From DAISIL01 sp036822015 (GTDB lineage Bacteria > Bacteroidota > Bacteroidia > Cytophagales > Bernardetiaceae): a DNA stretch of 34,642 bases. The notes under the pieces are model-generated. The model saw only the letters and a list, made by a program, of their open reading frames with translations. It was not told the origin of the DNA and made no database searches. The stretch covers positions 1-34,642 of the forward strand of contig DAISIL010000032.1 of NCBI GenBank assembly GCA_036822015.1, given 5' to 3'. The position numbers and the translations under genes are program-made. This document shows positions 8,170 to 15,643 of this stretch, piece by piece. Position 1 is the first letter of the stretch. The number at the start of each line of letters is the position of its first letter.

Positions 8170-9027
8170 TTAGTTGAGTCGGTCGAGGAGTAGGACGGTA
8201 GTCAAGGTGAGTGTTAGGGTACTCGAAATAGCTGCAATAAACGTACTCAAATCACTCAAAAACTCTCGGGCGATACGTCGTCGTGGCTCAATGTAGATGA
8301 CATCGTTGGGGCGTATGATAAGTTCAGCATCGCGTATGCCTGACCATGTCGTCATGTCGATTCGCTTAATGACCGGATCTCCGGTATCGGTATTACGGAT
8401 GATACTCACACGGTTAGCCCGGGCATTCTCGCTGATGTCTCCCGCCTGGGCAATGATTTCGAGCAAGGTCATGTTTTCGTTGGTTAGGGGAATGATTTTG
8501 TTGCCTAAGGCCCCCATCACGACGACCCGTTTATTGACGTAGCGCGTAAAGACCAGCGGATCAACGTAAAACTTGGCGTATTTGACCGCCAACAAAGAAT
8601 CGAGCTGATAAAGCGTCAATCCCTCCACCCGAGAAGTACCTACCTGCGGGAAAGCCACCTCTCCCTGGTCATTGACCATATACTGCCCCTCGCGTTGCCC
8701 CAAAAGTTGGGAAGGACTATTCAAAAATTGAAGCCCCTGTATCCCAACACCTCCCATCTGTTGGTTTTGTCCTCCGGTAGCCCCTGGCTTGCGTTCGTAG
8801 GGCCATTGTCCTTCGGGGTCAATTTCTCGCTCTCCATCACGGGTGAAGACCTGTATGGTCAAAAAATCAAACTTCTGGATGCGATAGTTGCGCTCGGCCT
8901 CTGCCAAAAACTGATCGAAACGGCTATCGTCGAAGTCATCGGGTGTTCGGAACAAAATATTCAAGCGATACGCCCCACAACCGGAACATAAAAAAGCCAG
9001 CAAAGCCAGCCAAACGAATGCACGCAT
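8170..9027 (-). CDS. Outer-membrane polysaccharide export lipoprotein (Wza/OPX type)
   Basis: A 285-residue OPX protein. A lipoprotein signal ends at Cys17 (LCSGC). The Poly_export domain is seen as FDFLTIQVFTRDGE, YMVNDQGEVAFPQVG and YVDPLVFTRYVNKRVVVMG. An SLBB-like segment follows (NENMTLLEIIAQAGDISENARANRVSIIR, then LIIRPNDVIYIEPRR). A C-terminal hydrophobic helix (FIAAISSTLTLTLTTVLLL, about 263-282) could cross the outer membrane as in Wza. Shorter than E. coli Wza (379) but typical for Bacteroidota, which often lack one ring domain. It is the first gene of the tight export set OPX-kinase-phosphatase-lipoprotein. The HDAC-family gene stops 41 nt upstream. Confidence 0.94.
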   Translation of the reverse strand: MRAFVWLALLAFLCSGCGAYRLNILFRTPDDFDDSRFDQFLAEAERNYRIQKFDFLTIQVFTRDGEREIDPEGQWPYERKPGATGGQNQQMGGVGIQGLQFLNSPSQLLGQREGQYMVNDQGEVAFPQVGTSRVEGLTLYQLDSLLAVKYAKFYVDPLVFTRYVNKRVVVMGALGNKIIPLTNENMTLLEIIAQAGDISENARANRVSIIRNTDTGDPVIKRIDMTTWSGIRDAELIIRPNDVIYIEPRRRIAREFLSDLSTFIAAISSTLTLTLTTVLLLDRLN

Positions 9028-9068
9028 AATTGAGTTCTGGGTTAGCTAACAAAAGTCTTTATTTCGGA

Positions 9069-9971
9069 TCAAAAATACAACTCTCTGGCGACGCGGTACG
9101 TATTGGCATGTGCCTCCACAATATCGGCGATACGGGCAGAGTACCCCCCACCCATACTCACCGCTACGGGAAAACCGTGCCGTTTACACCAACGAAAGAC
9201 CCGTAAGTCCCGCTCACGGCAGCCCCAAAGGCTCAAAGCCAGTTTGCCCAGCTTATCCGTAGCCAGCACATCTACACCCGCCTGAAAAAAAACAAACTCG
9301 GGACGGAGAGCTACAGACAGCTCTTCGAGGGCTTCGTCCAGGAGCCGCAAATAATCCGCATCCTCTGTCTGATCGGGCAGCCCAATATCCCAATCCGACT
9401 GCTCCTTCGGGATCGGAAAGTTGCGTTCCCCGTGCATACTAAACGTAAAGACCTCCGGCACGTTTTCAAAAATTTTGGCTGTGCCGTTGCCCTGATGCAC
9501 ATCCAAATCCAGGACAAGTACGCGCCGTATGCCCAGCTCGAAGCGCAGATAGTTTGCCGCTACGGCGATGTCGTTCAGGACACAAAAGCCCTCTCCTCGG
9601 TCGGCGTAAGCGTGATGCGTACCACCGGCGATATTGAAGGCTACCCCGTACTCCAAAGCAAAAAGTGCCGATTGAAGCGTACCATCCAAAATGGTGATCT
9701 CCCGCTGGATGAGCGTATGAGTTAGGGGAAAGCCCATGCGGCGTTCTTCGATTTTGCTTAGACGCTGATGTTGGAGCTTATCCCAATAGGCTGGGGCGTG
9801 GGTCTGCAAGATGACCTCGGAGGAGAGTGGCTCAGGGCAAAAGAAGTTCTCCGCCTGCGCGGTTCCTTCGTAGCGCAACTGCTCTGGGAGCAAACCGTAT
9901 TTTTGCATGGGAAAGCGATGCTTTTCGGGGAGCGGCAAAATGTAAATCGGCGAAAAAGCGATTTTAAGCAT
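9069..9971 (-). CDS. Histone deacetylase family metallohydrolase
   Basis: A 300-residue, presumably cytoplasmic enzyme of the arginase/deacetylase fold. The active site is complete: H119-H120 in GGTHHAY, D155-x-D157-x-H159 in LDLDVHQGNGT (zinc ligands D157 and H159), the third zinc aspartate in FFQAGVDVLATDKLG, and the transition-state tyrosine in MGGGYS. Length is typical of the short bacterial/class IV-like members. Family members remove acetyl groups from lysines, polyamines or small molecules; the substrate here cannot be told. The gene lies 30 nt after the secreted His-Gly/Ala-Cys protein and 41 nt before the OPX gene, on the same strand. Co-transcription with polysaccharide export genes is possible, but a weak promoter-like box at its 3' end could instead start the EPS genes separately. 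Confidence 0.93.
   Translation of the reverse strand: MLKIAFSPIYILPLPEKHRFPMQKYGLLPEQLRYEGTAQAENFFCPEPLSSEVILQTHAPAYWDKLQHQRLSKIEERRMGFPLTHTLIQREITILDGTLQSALFALEYGVAFNIAGGTHHAYADRGEGFCVLNDIAVAANYLRFELGIRRVLVLDLDVHQGNGTAKIFENVPEVFTFSMHGERNFPIPKEQSDWDIGLPDQTEDADYLRLLDEALEELSVALRPEFVFFQAGVDVLATDKLGKLALSLWGCRERDLRVFRWCKRHGFPVAVSMGGGYSARIADIVEAHANTYRVARELYF
9070..9077 (-). promoter_or_regulatory. Possible -7 box for the EPS export operon
   Basis: On the minus strand this reads TATTTTTG, matching TAnnTTTG. It lies in the last codons of the HDAC-family gene, 42 nt before the OPX ATG. No -33 TTG at a suitable distance was seen, so this is half a promoter at best. Confidence 0.25.
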
Positions 9972-10001
9972 AGCCTCTTAAACGCAAAAAAACAAGGATT
10001 G

Positions 10002-10673
10002 TTACTTTTGTTCGCCTTGCGCCCCGTCTGTGCTACCCAGTAAAACGGACAGATCAAAATCTTTGCCTAGGTCTTCGGGTTCTCGAAAAGGCAAAAACTT
10101 AAAAAAGTGGGCGTTGTTGGTGTAACGCAGCGTGCGGCTATTCTCGCGCAGGGGTTCGGTGCGCTCGCGCCCTGCAATGACGGTAGCTCCGGTGATATTG
10201 GCCAGGCGTTGGGCCAGCACGATGCCGGACTGATCGGGTGTACCGATCCAGCAAGCGCCGAGGTAGATCGTCGCCCCTGTGGCAAACTCAATATTTTGGA
10301 AGGCTTCGATTTCCTCCTGTAGGTCGTCGAGGGAACGGCACTCGGGCGCATCGTAGGGGCTGCTGTTGCGGGTAGCCGTTAGCCCTGCGTTGAGATAAGA
10401 AATGCCGCGTGCCGCGCTGTTGCCGTAGATGCGCTTTGCGCTGCCGTGGGCAAAATGCACCCAAAGCCGTATCAGGTCGCCACGCAATGCCTCCAGGATG
10501 GACTTACCCGAAGTCAAGCCTGTGTGTCGCTCATGGGAGACCTGCCCCAGTACCTGACTGGCCAACGTTACGCGGTATTCCGAATCAGTTCCCATCGCGG
10601 AGACGATCACGCGCTGGGCTTTCAGGGGAATCAGACAAGCAAAAAACAGGATCAACAACCAAGGGTAAGGCAT
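10002..10673 (-). CDS. Secreted protein with clan CD-like His-Gly and Ala-Cys motifs
   Basis: A 223-residue protein I cannot name with certainty. It starts with a Sec-type signal peptide (LLILFFACLIPLKAQ, predicted cleavage around residue 19-20). The mature part has hydrophobic strands ending in H76-G77 (LWVHFAHGS) and A140-C141 (ATIYLGACWIG), followed by a helix and LANITGATVIAG. Spacing and context (strand-His-Gly, then strand-x-Ala-Cys about 65 residues later) match caspase-fold clan CD peptidases. They also resemble the DUF4347-type domain, where HGS and a GCD-like motif precede a TGADVAAS segment. Whether it cuts proteins is unknown. The start lies 3 nt after the stop of the nucleotidase gene, suggesting an operon; the deacetylase gene follows 30 nt on. 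Confidence 0.78.
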   Translation of the reverse strand: MPYPWLLILFFACLIPLKAQRVIVSAMGTDSEYRVTLASQVLGQVSHERHTGLTSGKSILEALRGDLIRLWVHFAHGSAKRIYGNSAARGISYLNAGLTATRNSSPYDAPECRSLDDLQEEIEAFQNIEFATGATIYLGACWIGTPDQSGIVLAQRLANITGATVIAGRERTEPLRENSRTLRYTNNAHFFKFLPFREPEDLGKDFDLSVLLGSTDGAQGEQK

Positions 10674-10676
10674 CTC

Positions 10677-12206
10677 TTAAAGCATTTTGAGGTAGGCAAT
10701 GACAGCCCGCCGAATATCCGATCTAGGATCAGTCGGGTCATCGGAGGTCTGGATGTGGCTAAGGTCTGGATTTTTTTGGGGCGACATGAAAGGCATGTTG
10801 CGTTCGTTGCCCGTCAGGATGTAGTCGTTGAGACCGATGGTATAGCGCTGCTCATCCAGGATCGGCTTATCGTTGAGGAACCAGGTATTTTGTGCGGCAT
10901 CGTAGCGAAGGTTTTGGGAGCGTTGGAGGTAGCCGCCGCTGCCTCGGTTGCTGCGTCCGGCGTTCAGGAACTGGCTTAGGGTGCGTCCGCTCATCTGAAC
11001 GCTCATCACCTGCCCACCAAAGGGAAGCATACGCATCACGTCGTACTCCGTGATGACACCTTCGAGTACGTCGTCGATACGCACGGAGCCACCCGTAACC
11101 ACCCAGGCATCAGCATCGGGCATGGCCGCTTGTAGGGCTTTAACGAAAAACTGCCCGCTGCTGCACTGCTGATTACGAAGCATAGCCTCCCGCATGTCCA
11201 TCTCTTCGGAGAGTGGAAGGAGTTGATTTTTGGGATCATAGCCCTGTTCTTCAAAAGCCGTATAGGCAATACGCATCCAGCGATCAACGACCTCCTGGGT
11301 GCGGGCTTGCTTCGGCATGGGTGCCGAAAGCGGCATGAGCGTAGAGGTGATTGCAATTTTTTGGGTCTTGGGATCAAAGCTGATCTGGTGCAAGTAAGCG
11401 GTGCGGGCATTGGCATCGGCTTTGGCGATGATGCTCTGCCCTACTTTTTCGTACATGTTGTCGTGGTCATGCCCGCCCATCAAAAGGCGAATCTGGGGGA
11501 CTGCCGCTGCCAGCGCACGGTCTTCGATTAAGTTGAGGTGGGTCATGGCCACGATGCCGTTTACGTGCGGGGACAGGCTGTCGGTGAGGCGTTGGGCAGT
11601 TTGATTTACATCGGTGTAGAAGGCATGAGCGGCTTTGTTGTAGTCGAGGCACAAACCCAACATGGCGAGCTTGAAGGTATCGGCTTCGCCGTAGGGGATG
11701 CGGAAGGTGTGATGAGTGGGTATGGGCTTTCCTCGGTGCATGAACGGACGCGGGCCGCCAGTCTGTTGGTGGAATACGTTGGAGGAAACCCAGGCAAAAT
11801 CCGATTCTTCGATACGCTCGAGGAGTTGTGATTCCCGAATATCAAACTCGTGGTTGCCGAAGGTAGCAAAATCTAATCCTGCTGCGTTGAGTGCTTCGAT
11901 CATCTGGCGGCCGCGCAGGGGCTTCCCCTCGTAAGGGATCGTCCCAAAAACAGAGGGATTCAAGAAGTCGCCCGAAAGGATCAAATAGAGGTTGGGGTAG
12001 TGCCGCGAAAGCGAATCTTTGAGATAGCCTACACGGGCTAGATGTCCGTGCGTCCCCCCCGAAAGTCCGGCGATTTCATAGACATCGTTGATGTGCAAGA
12101 AGTTGATATGTACGGGAGATTTCTCCGAGAGGTTGGCGGGCTGTGTTTGGCGGGTACAGGCGGCTAATCCTGCCAATAGGATCAGTCCCAAAAGCAATGT
12201 TTTCAT
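10677..12206 (-). CDS. 5'-nucleotidase/2',3'-cyclic phosphodiesterase family lipoprotein
   Basis: A 509-residue two-domain metallophosphoesterase of the UshA type. I start it at ATG 12206 because this gives a clean lipoprotein signal (lipobox LAAC, Cys17); the frame is open further upstream but that part runs into the divergent gene's promoter. The N-terminal metallophosphatase domain shows H38-x-N40-D41 (HINDVYE), D80 (LSGDFLNPS), N118-H119-E120 (FGNHEFD), THLN and GGHDHD. The C-terminal substrate-binding 5'-nucleotidase domain includes CSSGQFFVKALQ, GGSVRIDDVLEG, TEYDVMRMLPFGGQV and IGLNDYILTGN. It would hydrolyse nucleotides at the cell envelope, releasing nucleosides and phosphate. It heads the minus-strand gene cluster and is divergent from the DPP IV gene, with 73 bp between start codons. 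Confidence 0.93.
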   Translation of the reverse strand: MKTLLLGLILLAGLAACTRQTQPANLSEKSPVHINFLHINDVYEIAGLSGGTHGHLARVGYLKDSLSRHYPNLYLILSGDFLNPSVFGTIPYEGKPLRGRQMIEALNAAGLDFATFGNHEFDIRESQLLERIEESDFAWVSSNVFHQQTGGPRPFMHRGKPIPTHHTFRIPYGEADTFKLAMLGLCLDYNKAAHAFYTDVNQTAQRLTDSLSPHVNGIVAMTHLNLIEDRALAAAVPQIRLLMGGHDHDNMYEKVGQSIIAKADANARTAYLHQISFDPKTQKIAITSTLMPLSAPMPKQARTQEVVDRWMRIAYTAFEEQGYDPKNQLLPLSEEMDMREAMLRNQQCSSGQFFVKALQAAMPDADAWVVTGGSVRIDDVLEGVITEYDVMRMLPFGGQVMSVQMSGRTLSQFLNAGRSNRGSGGYLQRSQNLRYDAAQNTWFLNDKPILDEQRYTIGLNDYILTGNERNMPFMSPQKNPDLSHIQTSDDPTDPRSDIRRAVIAYLKML

Positions 12207-12211
12207 GCAAG

Positions 12212-12219
12212 CAAAGATA
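12212..12219 (-). promoter_or_regulatory. Possible -7 box for the nucleotidase gene
   Basis: Minus-strand TATCTTTG matches TAnnTTTG but ends only 5 nt before the ATG at 12206. If it is used, the message would have almost no leader. No -33 element was found at normal spacing. Confidence 0.3.
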
Positions 12220-12242
12220 GCATCTTTTTTGGTGTTTTTGCT

Positions 12243-12250
12243 TACCTTTG
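12243..12250 (+). promoter_or_regulatory. Possible -7 box for the DPP IV gene
   Basis: TACCTTTG matches TAnnTTTG and lies 29 nt upstream of the ATG at 12280. A TTTG occurs at 12228-12231, but its 11-nt spacing is too short for a standard -33 element. Confidence 0.35.
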
Positions 12251-12279
12251 GTTTCATAAACCAAGCCAATTTCGATAAC

Positions 12280-14472
12280 ATGCAAGCAAGATTTTTATTT
12301 TTCATGGGGCTTTTTCTGTTTTCAGCTTTTGTACAAGCCCAAAAACAGATCACGATACCGGACATCTACGGCCGCTTTGCGTTCTATGAGCGGTCGGTGC
12401 AGGGCGTAAACTGGATGAAAGATGGCGGCTTTTATACGGCTTTGAGCCAGGACAAGCGCAAGGTAGAAAAAATGGATGTCCAGACGGGAGCCGTCGTCGC
12501 TACACTTTTCGATGGCTCGAGCAGTGATCCGGCCATCGCCATAGACGATTACGAACTAAGTGCCGACGAGCAAAAGCTCCTCATCCAGACCGAACGCGCG
12601 GCGATCTATCGGCGATCTTTTAAAGCCAATTACTACGTTTATGATCTCCAAACAAAAAAACTCCGCGAACTCTCCCCGAAAGGCAAGCAGTCTTATGCTA
12701 CCTTCTCGCCCGATGGAAGCAAGGTGGCTTTTGTGCGCGATAACAATCTTTTTTATGTCGATCTGGCTTCGGGGGAGGAGTTTCAGATCACGGGAGATGG
12801 GCGGTTCAATCACGTCATCAATGGCAGCACGGATTGGGTCTATGAAGAAGAACTGGGCTTTGCCAAAGCCTTTTTTTGGTCGCCGGATAGCGAAAAAATC
12901 GCTTACTATCGTTTTGATGAAAGTATGGTCAAGGAATACAACATGCAGGTATGGGAAGGCAAAAATGCCCTCTACCCCACCGATTACCGCTTCAAGTACC
13001 CGAAGGCAGGTGAGCAAAATGCACGAGTAAAGCTGTTTGTGTATCACCTGACACCCAAAAAGATCGTCGGGATAGATGTCGGCGATACGGAGGATGCCTA
13101 CTTACCTCGGGTACAATGGACAAACGACGCTAATCTACTGTCATTCAAGCGAATGAATCGCCTCCAAAACCATCTCCAGCACTACCACGCCAACGCCACC
13201 ACAGGCCAATCCGACCTGATCTACGAAGAAAAATCGGATACCTACGTGGACGTAGAGTACACCGATGATCTGATCTACCTCAAAGACGGCAAGCACTTCA
13301 TTTGTACCTCCGAGCGCGATGGCTACAAGCACGCCTACCTCTACCAAATGGATGGTACGCTTGTTCGTCAGATCACGACAGGCAACTGGGAAATGTTGTC
13401 CTTTATTGGCGTGGACGAAAGCCCCAAAAAGCCCCTCATCTACTACATCTCCACTGAAGACTCCCCGCTGGAGCGGCATTTTTATCAAATCGACATCGAA
13501 GGAAAAAAGAAAACCAAAATCTCTACCACCGCCGGTACACACGAGATCGACATGAGTCCCGATTTTCGGTACTATCTCCACTACTTCTCCAATGCCCAAA
13601 CGCCCAAGCAAGTGCGGCTCGTCAAGACGGCCAAACACGAGGTCATCAAACTCCTCGAAGAGAACAAAGACCTGGTCAAGAGTGCCAAAGATTATGGCTT
13701 GGTAGCTAAGGAGTTTTTTGATTTTCGGACCGAAGACGGCACAACGCTCTACGGCTATTTGCTCAAACCTGCTCAAATCGACACCGACAAAAAATACCCG
13801 CTCTTGATGCACGTCTATGGTGGCCCTGCTTCGCAGAAAGTACTCCATGCCTGGGGCGATGGCTTCAACTACGCCTGGCACCAAATGCTTGTTCAGCAAG
13901 GATATATCGTCGCTGTCGTCGATAACCGAGGCACCAACGCCCGAGGTGCAGCCTTCAAAAAAGCAACCTACGCCCAGCTAGGCAAATACGAAACCCAAGA
14001 TCAGATCGAAGCCGTCCAGCATCTGCTGGGCAAGCATAACTTCCTGGACAAAGACCGTGTCGGTATCTGGGGGTGGAGCTATGGCGGCTACATGACCGCG
14101 CTCTGTATGACCCTCGGGGCCGATGTCTTCAAGCTTGGCGTATCGGTGGCCCCCGTCTCTACCTGGAGGCTTTACGATACCATCTACACCGAGCGTTTCC
14201 TCAAACGCCCCCAGGACAACCCCGAAGGCTACGACAAATATTCGCCCATCTCTCACGTCGATAAGCTCAAAGGCGACTTCTTGCTCATCCACGGTACGGG
14301 CGATGATAATGTACACTTCCAAAACGCTGTCCTCCTACAAGATGCCCTCATCCGTGCCGGCAAACAATTTCAATCGTTTTATTACCCCGACCGCAATCAC
14401 GGCATTTATGGCGGCAACACCCGTATCCATCTCTACGAGATGATGACCCAATTTATCCAGGAAAAACTCTAA
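12280..14472 (+). CDS. Dipeptidyl peptidase IV family serine peptidase (S9B)
   Basis: A 730-residue exported peptidase that removes X-Pro or X-Ala dipeptides from peptide N-termini. I start at ATG 12280, which gives a signal peptide (MQARFLFFMGLFLFSAFVQA); the open frame upstream overlaps the divergent nucleotidase gene. Residues about 40-480 form the beta-propeller, including the glutamate motif WVYEEELGF (E189-E191) that anchors the substrate amino group in DPP IV, and WSPDSEKIAYYRFDE. The alpha/beta-hydrolase domain follows, with S600 in GWSYGGYM, D675 in GTGDDNVHFQNA and H707 in NHGIYGGN. The full triad is present and the length is typical. Likely periplasmic, working in peptide nutrition. 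A hairpin follows the stop codon. Confidence 0.96.
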   Translation: MQARFLFFMGLFLFSAFVQAQKQITIPDIYGRFAFYERSVQGVNWMKDGGFYTALSQDKRKVEKMDVQTGAVVATLFDGSSSDPAIAIDDYELSADEQKLLIQTERAAIYRRSFKANYYVYDLQTKKLRELSPKGKQSYATFSPDGSKVAFVRDNNLFYVDLASGEEFQITGDGRFNHVINGSTDWVYEEELGFAKAFFWSPDSEKIAYYRFDESMVKEYNMQVWEGKNALYPTDYRFKYPKAGEQNARVKLFVYHLTPKKIVGIDVGDTEDAYLPRVQWTNDANLLSFKRMNRLQNHLQHYHANATTGQSDLIYEEKSDTYVDVEYTDDLIYLKDGKHFICTSERDGYKHAYLYQMDGTLVRQITTGNWEMLSFIGVDESPKKPLIYYISTEDSPLERHFYQIDIEGKKKTKISTTAGTHEIDMSPDFRYYLHYFSNAQTPKQVRLVKTAKHEVIKLLEENKDLVKSAKDYGLVAKEFFDFRTEDGTTLYGYLLKPAQIDTDKKYPLLMHVYGGPASQKVLHAWGDGFNYAWHQMLVQQGYIVAVVDNRGTNARGAAFKKATYAQLGKYETQDQIEAVQHLLGKHNFLDKDRVGIWGWSYGGYMTALCMTLGADVFKLGVSVAPVSTWRLYDTIYTERFLKRPQDNPEGYDKYSPISHVDKLKGDFLLIHGTGDDNVHFQNAVLLQDALIRAGKQFQSFYYPDRNHGIYGGNTRIHLYEMMTQFIQEKL

Positions 14473-14484
14473 GACCGCAACTTC

Positions 14485-14528
14485 TTTTCCCGCTCGTACC
14501 CACACGGGCGGGAAAACAATGCTTTTTT
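14485..14528 (+). terminator. Hairpin after the DPP IV gene
   Basis: A perfect 9-bp inverted repeat, TTTTCCCGC at 14485-14493 and GCGGGAAAA at 14508-14516, with a 14-nt loop. It is followed by CAATGC and a run of seven T. It starts 12 nt after the stop codon, consistent with a factor-independent terminator, although the T run is displaced by a few bases. Confidence 0.6.
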
Positions 14529-14602
14529 TGCGCAATTTTCATAACGTTTTTGTTTTTTTTGGCGTTTTCAAGGAAGCAGACAAACAAACGCAAAGCCCTG
14601 GT

Positions 14603-15589
14603 ATGAAAACGCTTTTTCCGATCCTGATTTTCTTTTTGCCCTTAGGCCTATGGGGACAAACCGAAACCACCTGGCCTGGCCCCGTAGCCTACAATAACTT
14701 TTTGGCCGAGCAGATGAACGATGTCGCGACGAGCAATCTGGTCTATATTGCCCACAGCGTCCATAGCGAAGACCTCAACCTGACCGAAAAGAAACGCCAA
14801 GAAGTCCTTCAAGAAATCGAACGCGCCCGCCAGATCATCCAGGTCAAGGAACCCTACACGAAGGGAGAAGCCGTCAAAGCCGAGTCGCTGGCCGTCCTGG
14901 ACATGTACCGCGAAGCGTTTGCACTCGATTTTAAACAGATCAATGTCCTCAAAACCAGCAGCAAGGAAACCTACGAAGCCATGAAGGCTTACCTCGCCGC
15001 CCAGGATGCAGCCGAGGATAAGCTCCATAAAGCCGCCGACCGCTTTGCCAAAGCCCGCCAAAAATACCTCAAGGCACACGAACTCACCGCCACAGAGCAA
15101 CAAAAAGACCCTCTCGAAGCACAAATCAAGACCATGGGTGCCGCCAACCGATACATCCGACAAGTATTCCTGACTTACTTCCGAGTCTTTCGGCAAGACA
15201 TTAACCTCTCGGAGGCCCTCCAAAAAGGCGAAAAAAACAAACTCGAAGGCTACCGCCTCGAACTCATCAAAGCCGCCGAGCAGGCCTTGCAAGAACTCGG
15301 CAAAATGGAAGGTTTTGAAGGCGACTACAACTTGCTCAACCAAACCACCGACCTGATCCGCTTTTATCGCGACCTCGGCAACCAGCAGTTTAAGGACATC
15401 AGCCGTATCAGCCAACTCGAAGACAGCGCACTGACACAGGCCGACGTGGATACCTTCAATGAAGCCGTCAGGCAATACAACGAAATCCTGCCTGCTTTCG
15501 TCGAGCGTTTTCACGAAGCCCAAAATGCCCTGCGGCGCAAACACACACCTGCCTTTGGCGTACAACAAAAAAAGACGACGGGTAGCTAG
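14603..15589 (+). CDS. Exported alpha-helical protein of unknown function
   Basis: A 328-residue protein not recognised as a characterised family. I place the start at ATG 14603, since it gives a signal peptide (MKTLFPILIFFLPLGLWGQ); the frame is open upstream to 14519 but that part crosses the terminator region. The mature protein is almost wholly predicted helix, rich in Lys, Glu, Ala and Gln (for example KKRQEVLQEIERARQII and DKLHKAADRFAKARQKYLK), with heptad-like spacing but no obvious repeat. It has no transmembrane segment after the signal and no lipobox, so it is probably periplasmic. Distant resemblance to helical surface proteins of other bacteria is possible but I cannot confirm it. 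The TPR-SpoIIE gene follows after about 54 nt, possibly in the same operon. Confidence 0.8.
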   Translation: MKTLFPILIFFLPLGLWGQTETTWPGPVAYNNFLAEQMNDVATSNLVYIAHSVHSEDLNLTEKKRQEVLQEIERARQIIQVKEPYTKGEAVKAESLAVLDMYREAFALDFKQINVLKTSSKETYEAMKAYLAAQDAAEDKLHKAADRFAKARQKYLKAHELTATEQQKDPLEAQIKTMGAANRYIRQVFLTYFRVFRQDINLSEALQKGEKNKLEGYRLELIKAAEQALQELGKMEGFEGDYNLLNQTTDLIRFYRDLGNQQFKDISRISQLEDSALTQADVDTFNEAVRQYNEILPAFVERFHEAQNALRRKHTPAFGVQQKKTTGS

Positions 15590-15643
15590 TCCGATTTTTT
15601 TTGTAATTTGGCTCCAGGAAAGCAAGCACAAGAGGGACTTATT

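Noticed and set aside
8170..9027. Type IX secretion C-terminal sorting domains in the exported proteins of the window
   Set aside because: I looked at the C-termini of the lipoproteins, DPP IV and the His-Gly/Ala-Cys protein; none ends in a recognisable sorting domain.
10677..12365. An N-terminally extended nucleotidase starting at 12365
   Set aside because: The 53 extra residues overlap the divergent DPP IV start and lack signal features, whereas ATG 12206 gives a perfect lipoprotein signal peptide.
13141..13899. A 252-codon minus-strand frame inside the DPP IV gene
   Set aside because: Shadow of the DPP IV coding sequence; low-complexity Val/Phe/Gly-rich translation without motifs.
14648..15631. 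A 327-codon open frame on the minus strand opposite the helical exported protein gene
   Set aside because: It mirrors the Lys/Glu-rich plus-strand gene, giving a Phe/Leu/Val/Gly-rich product with no recognisable domain. The plus-strand frame has a signal peptide, a good start and normal composition.
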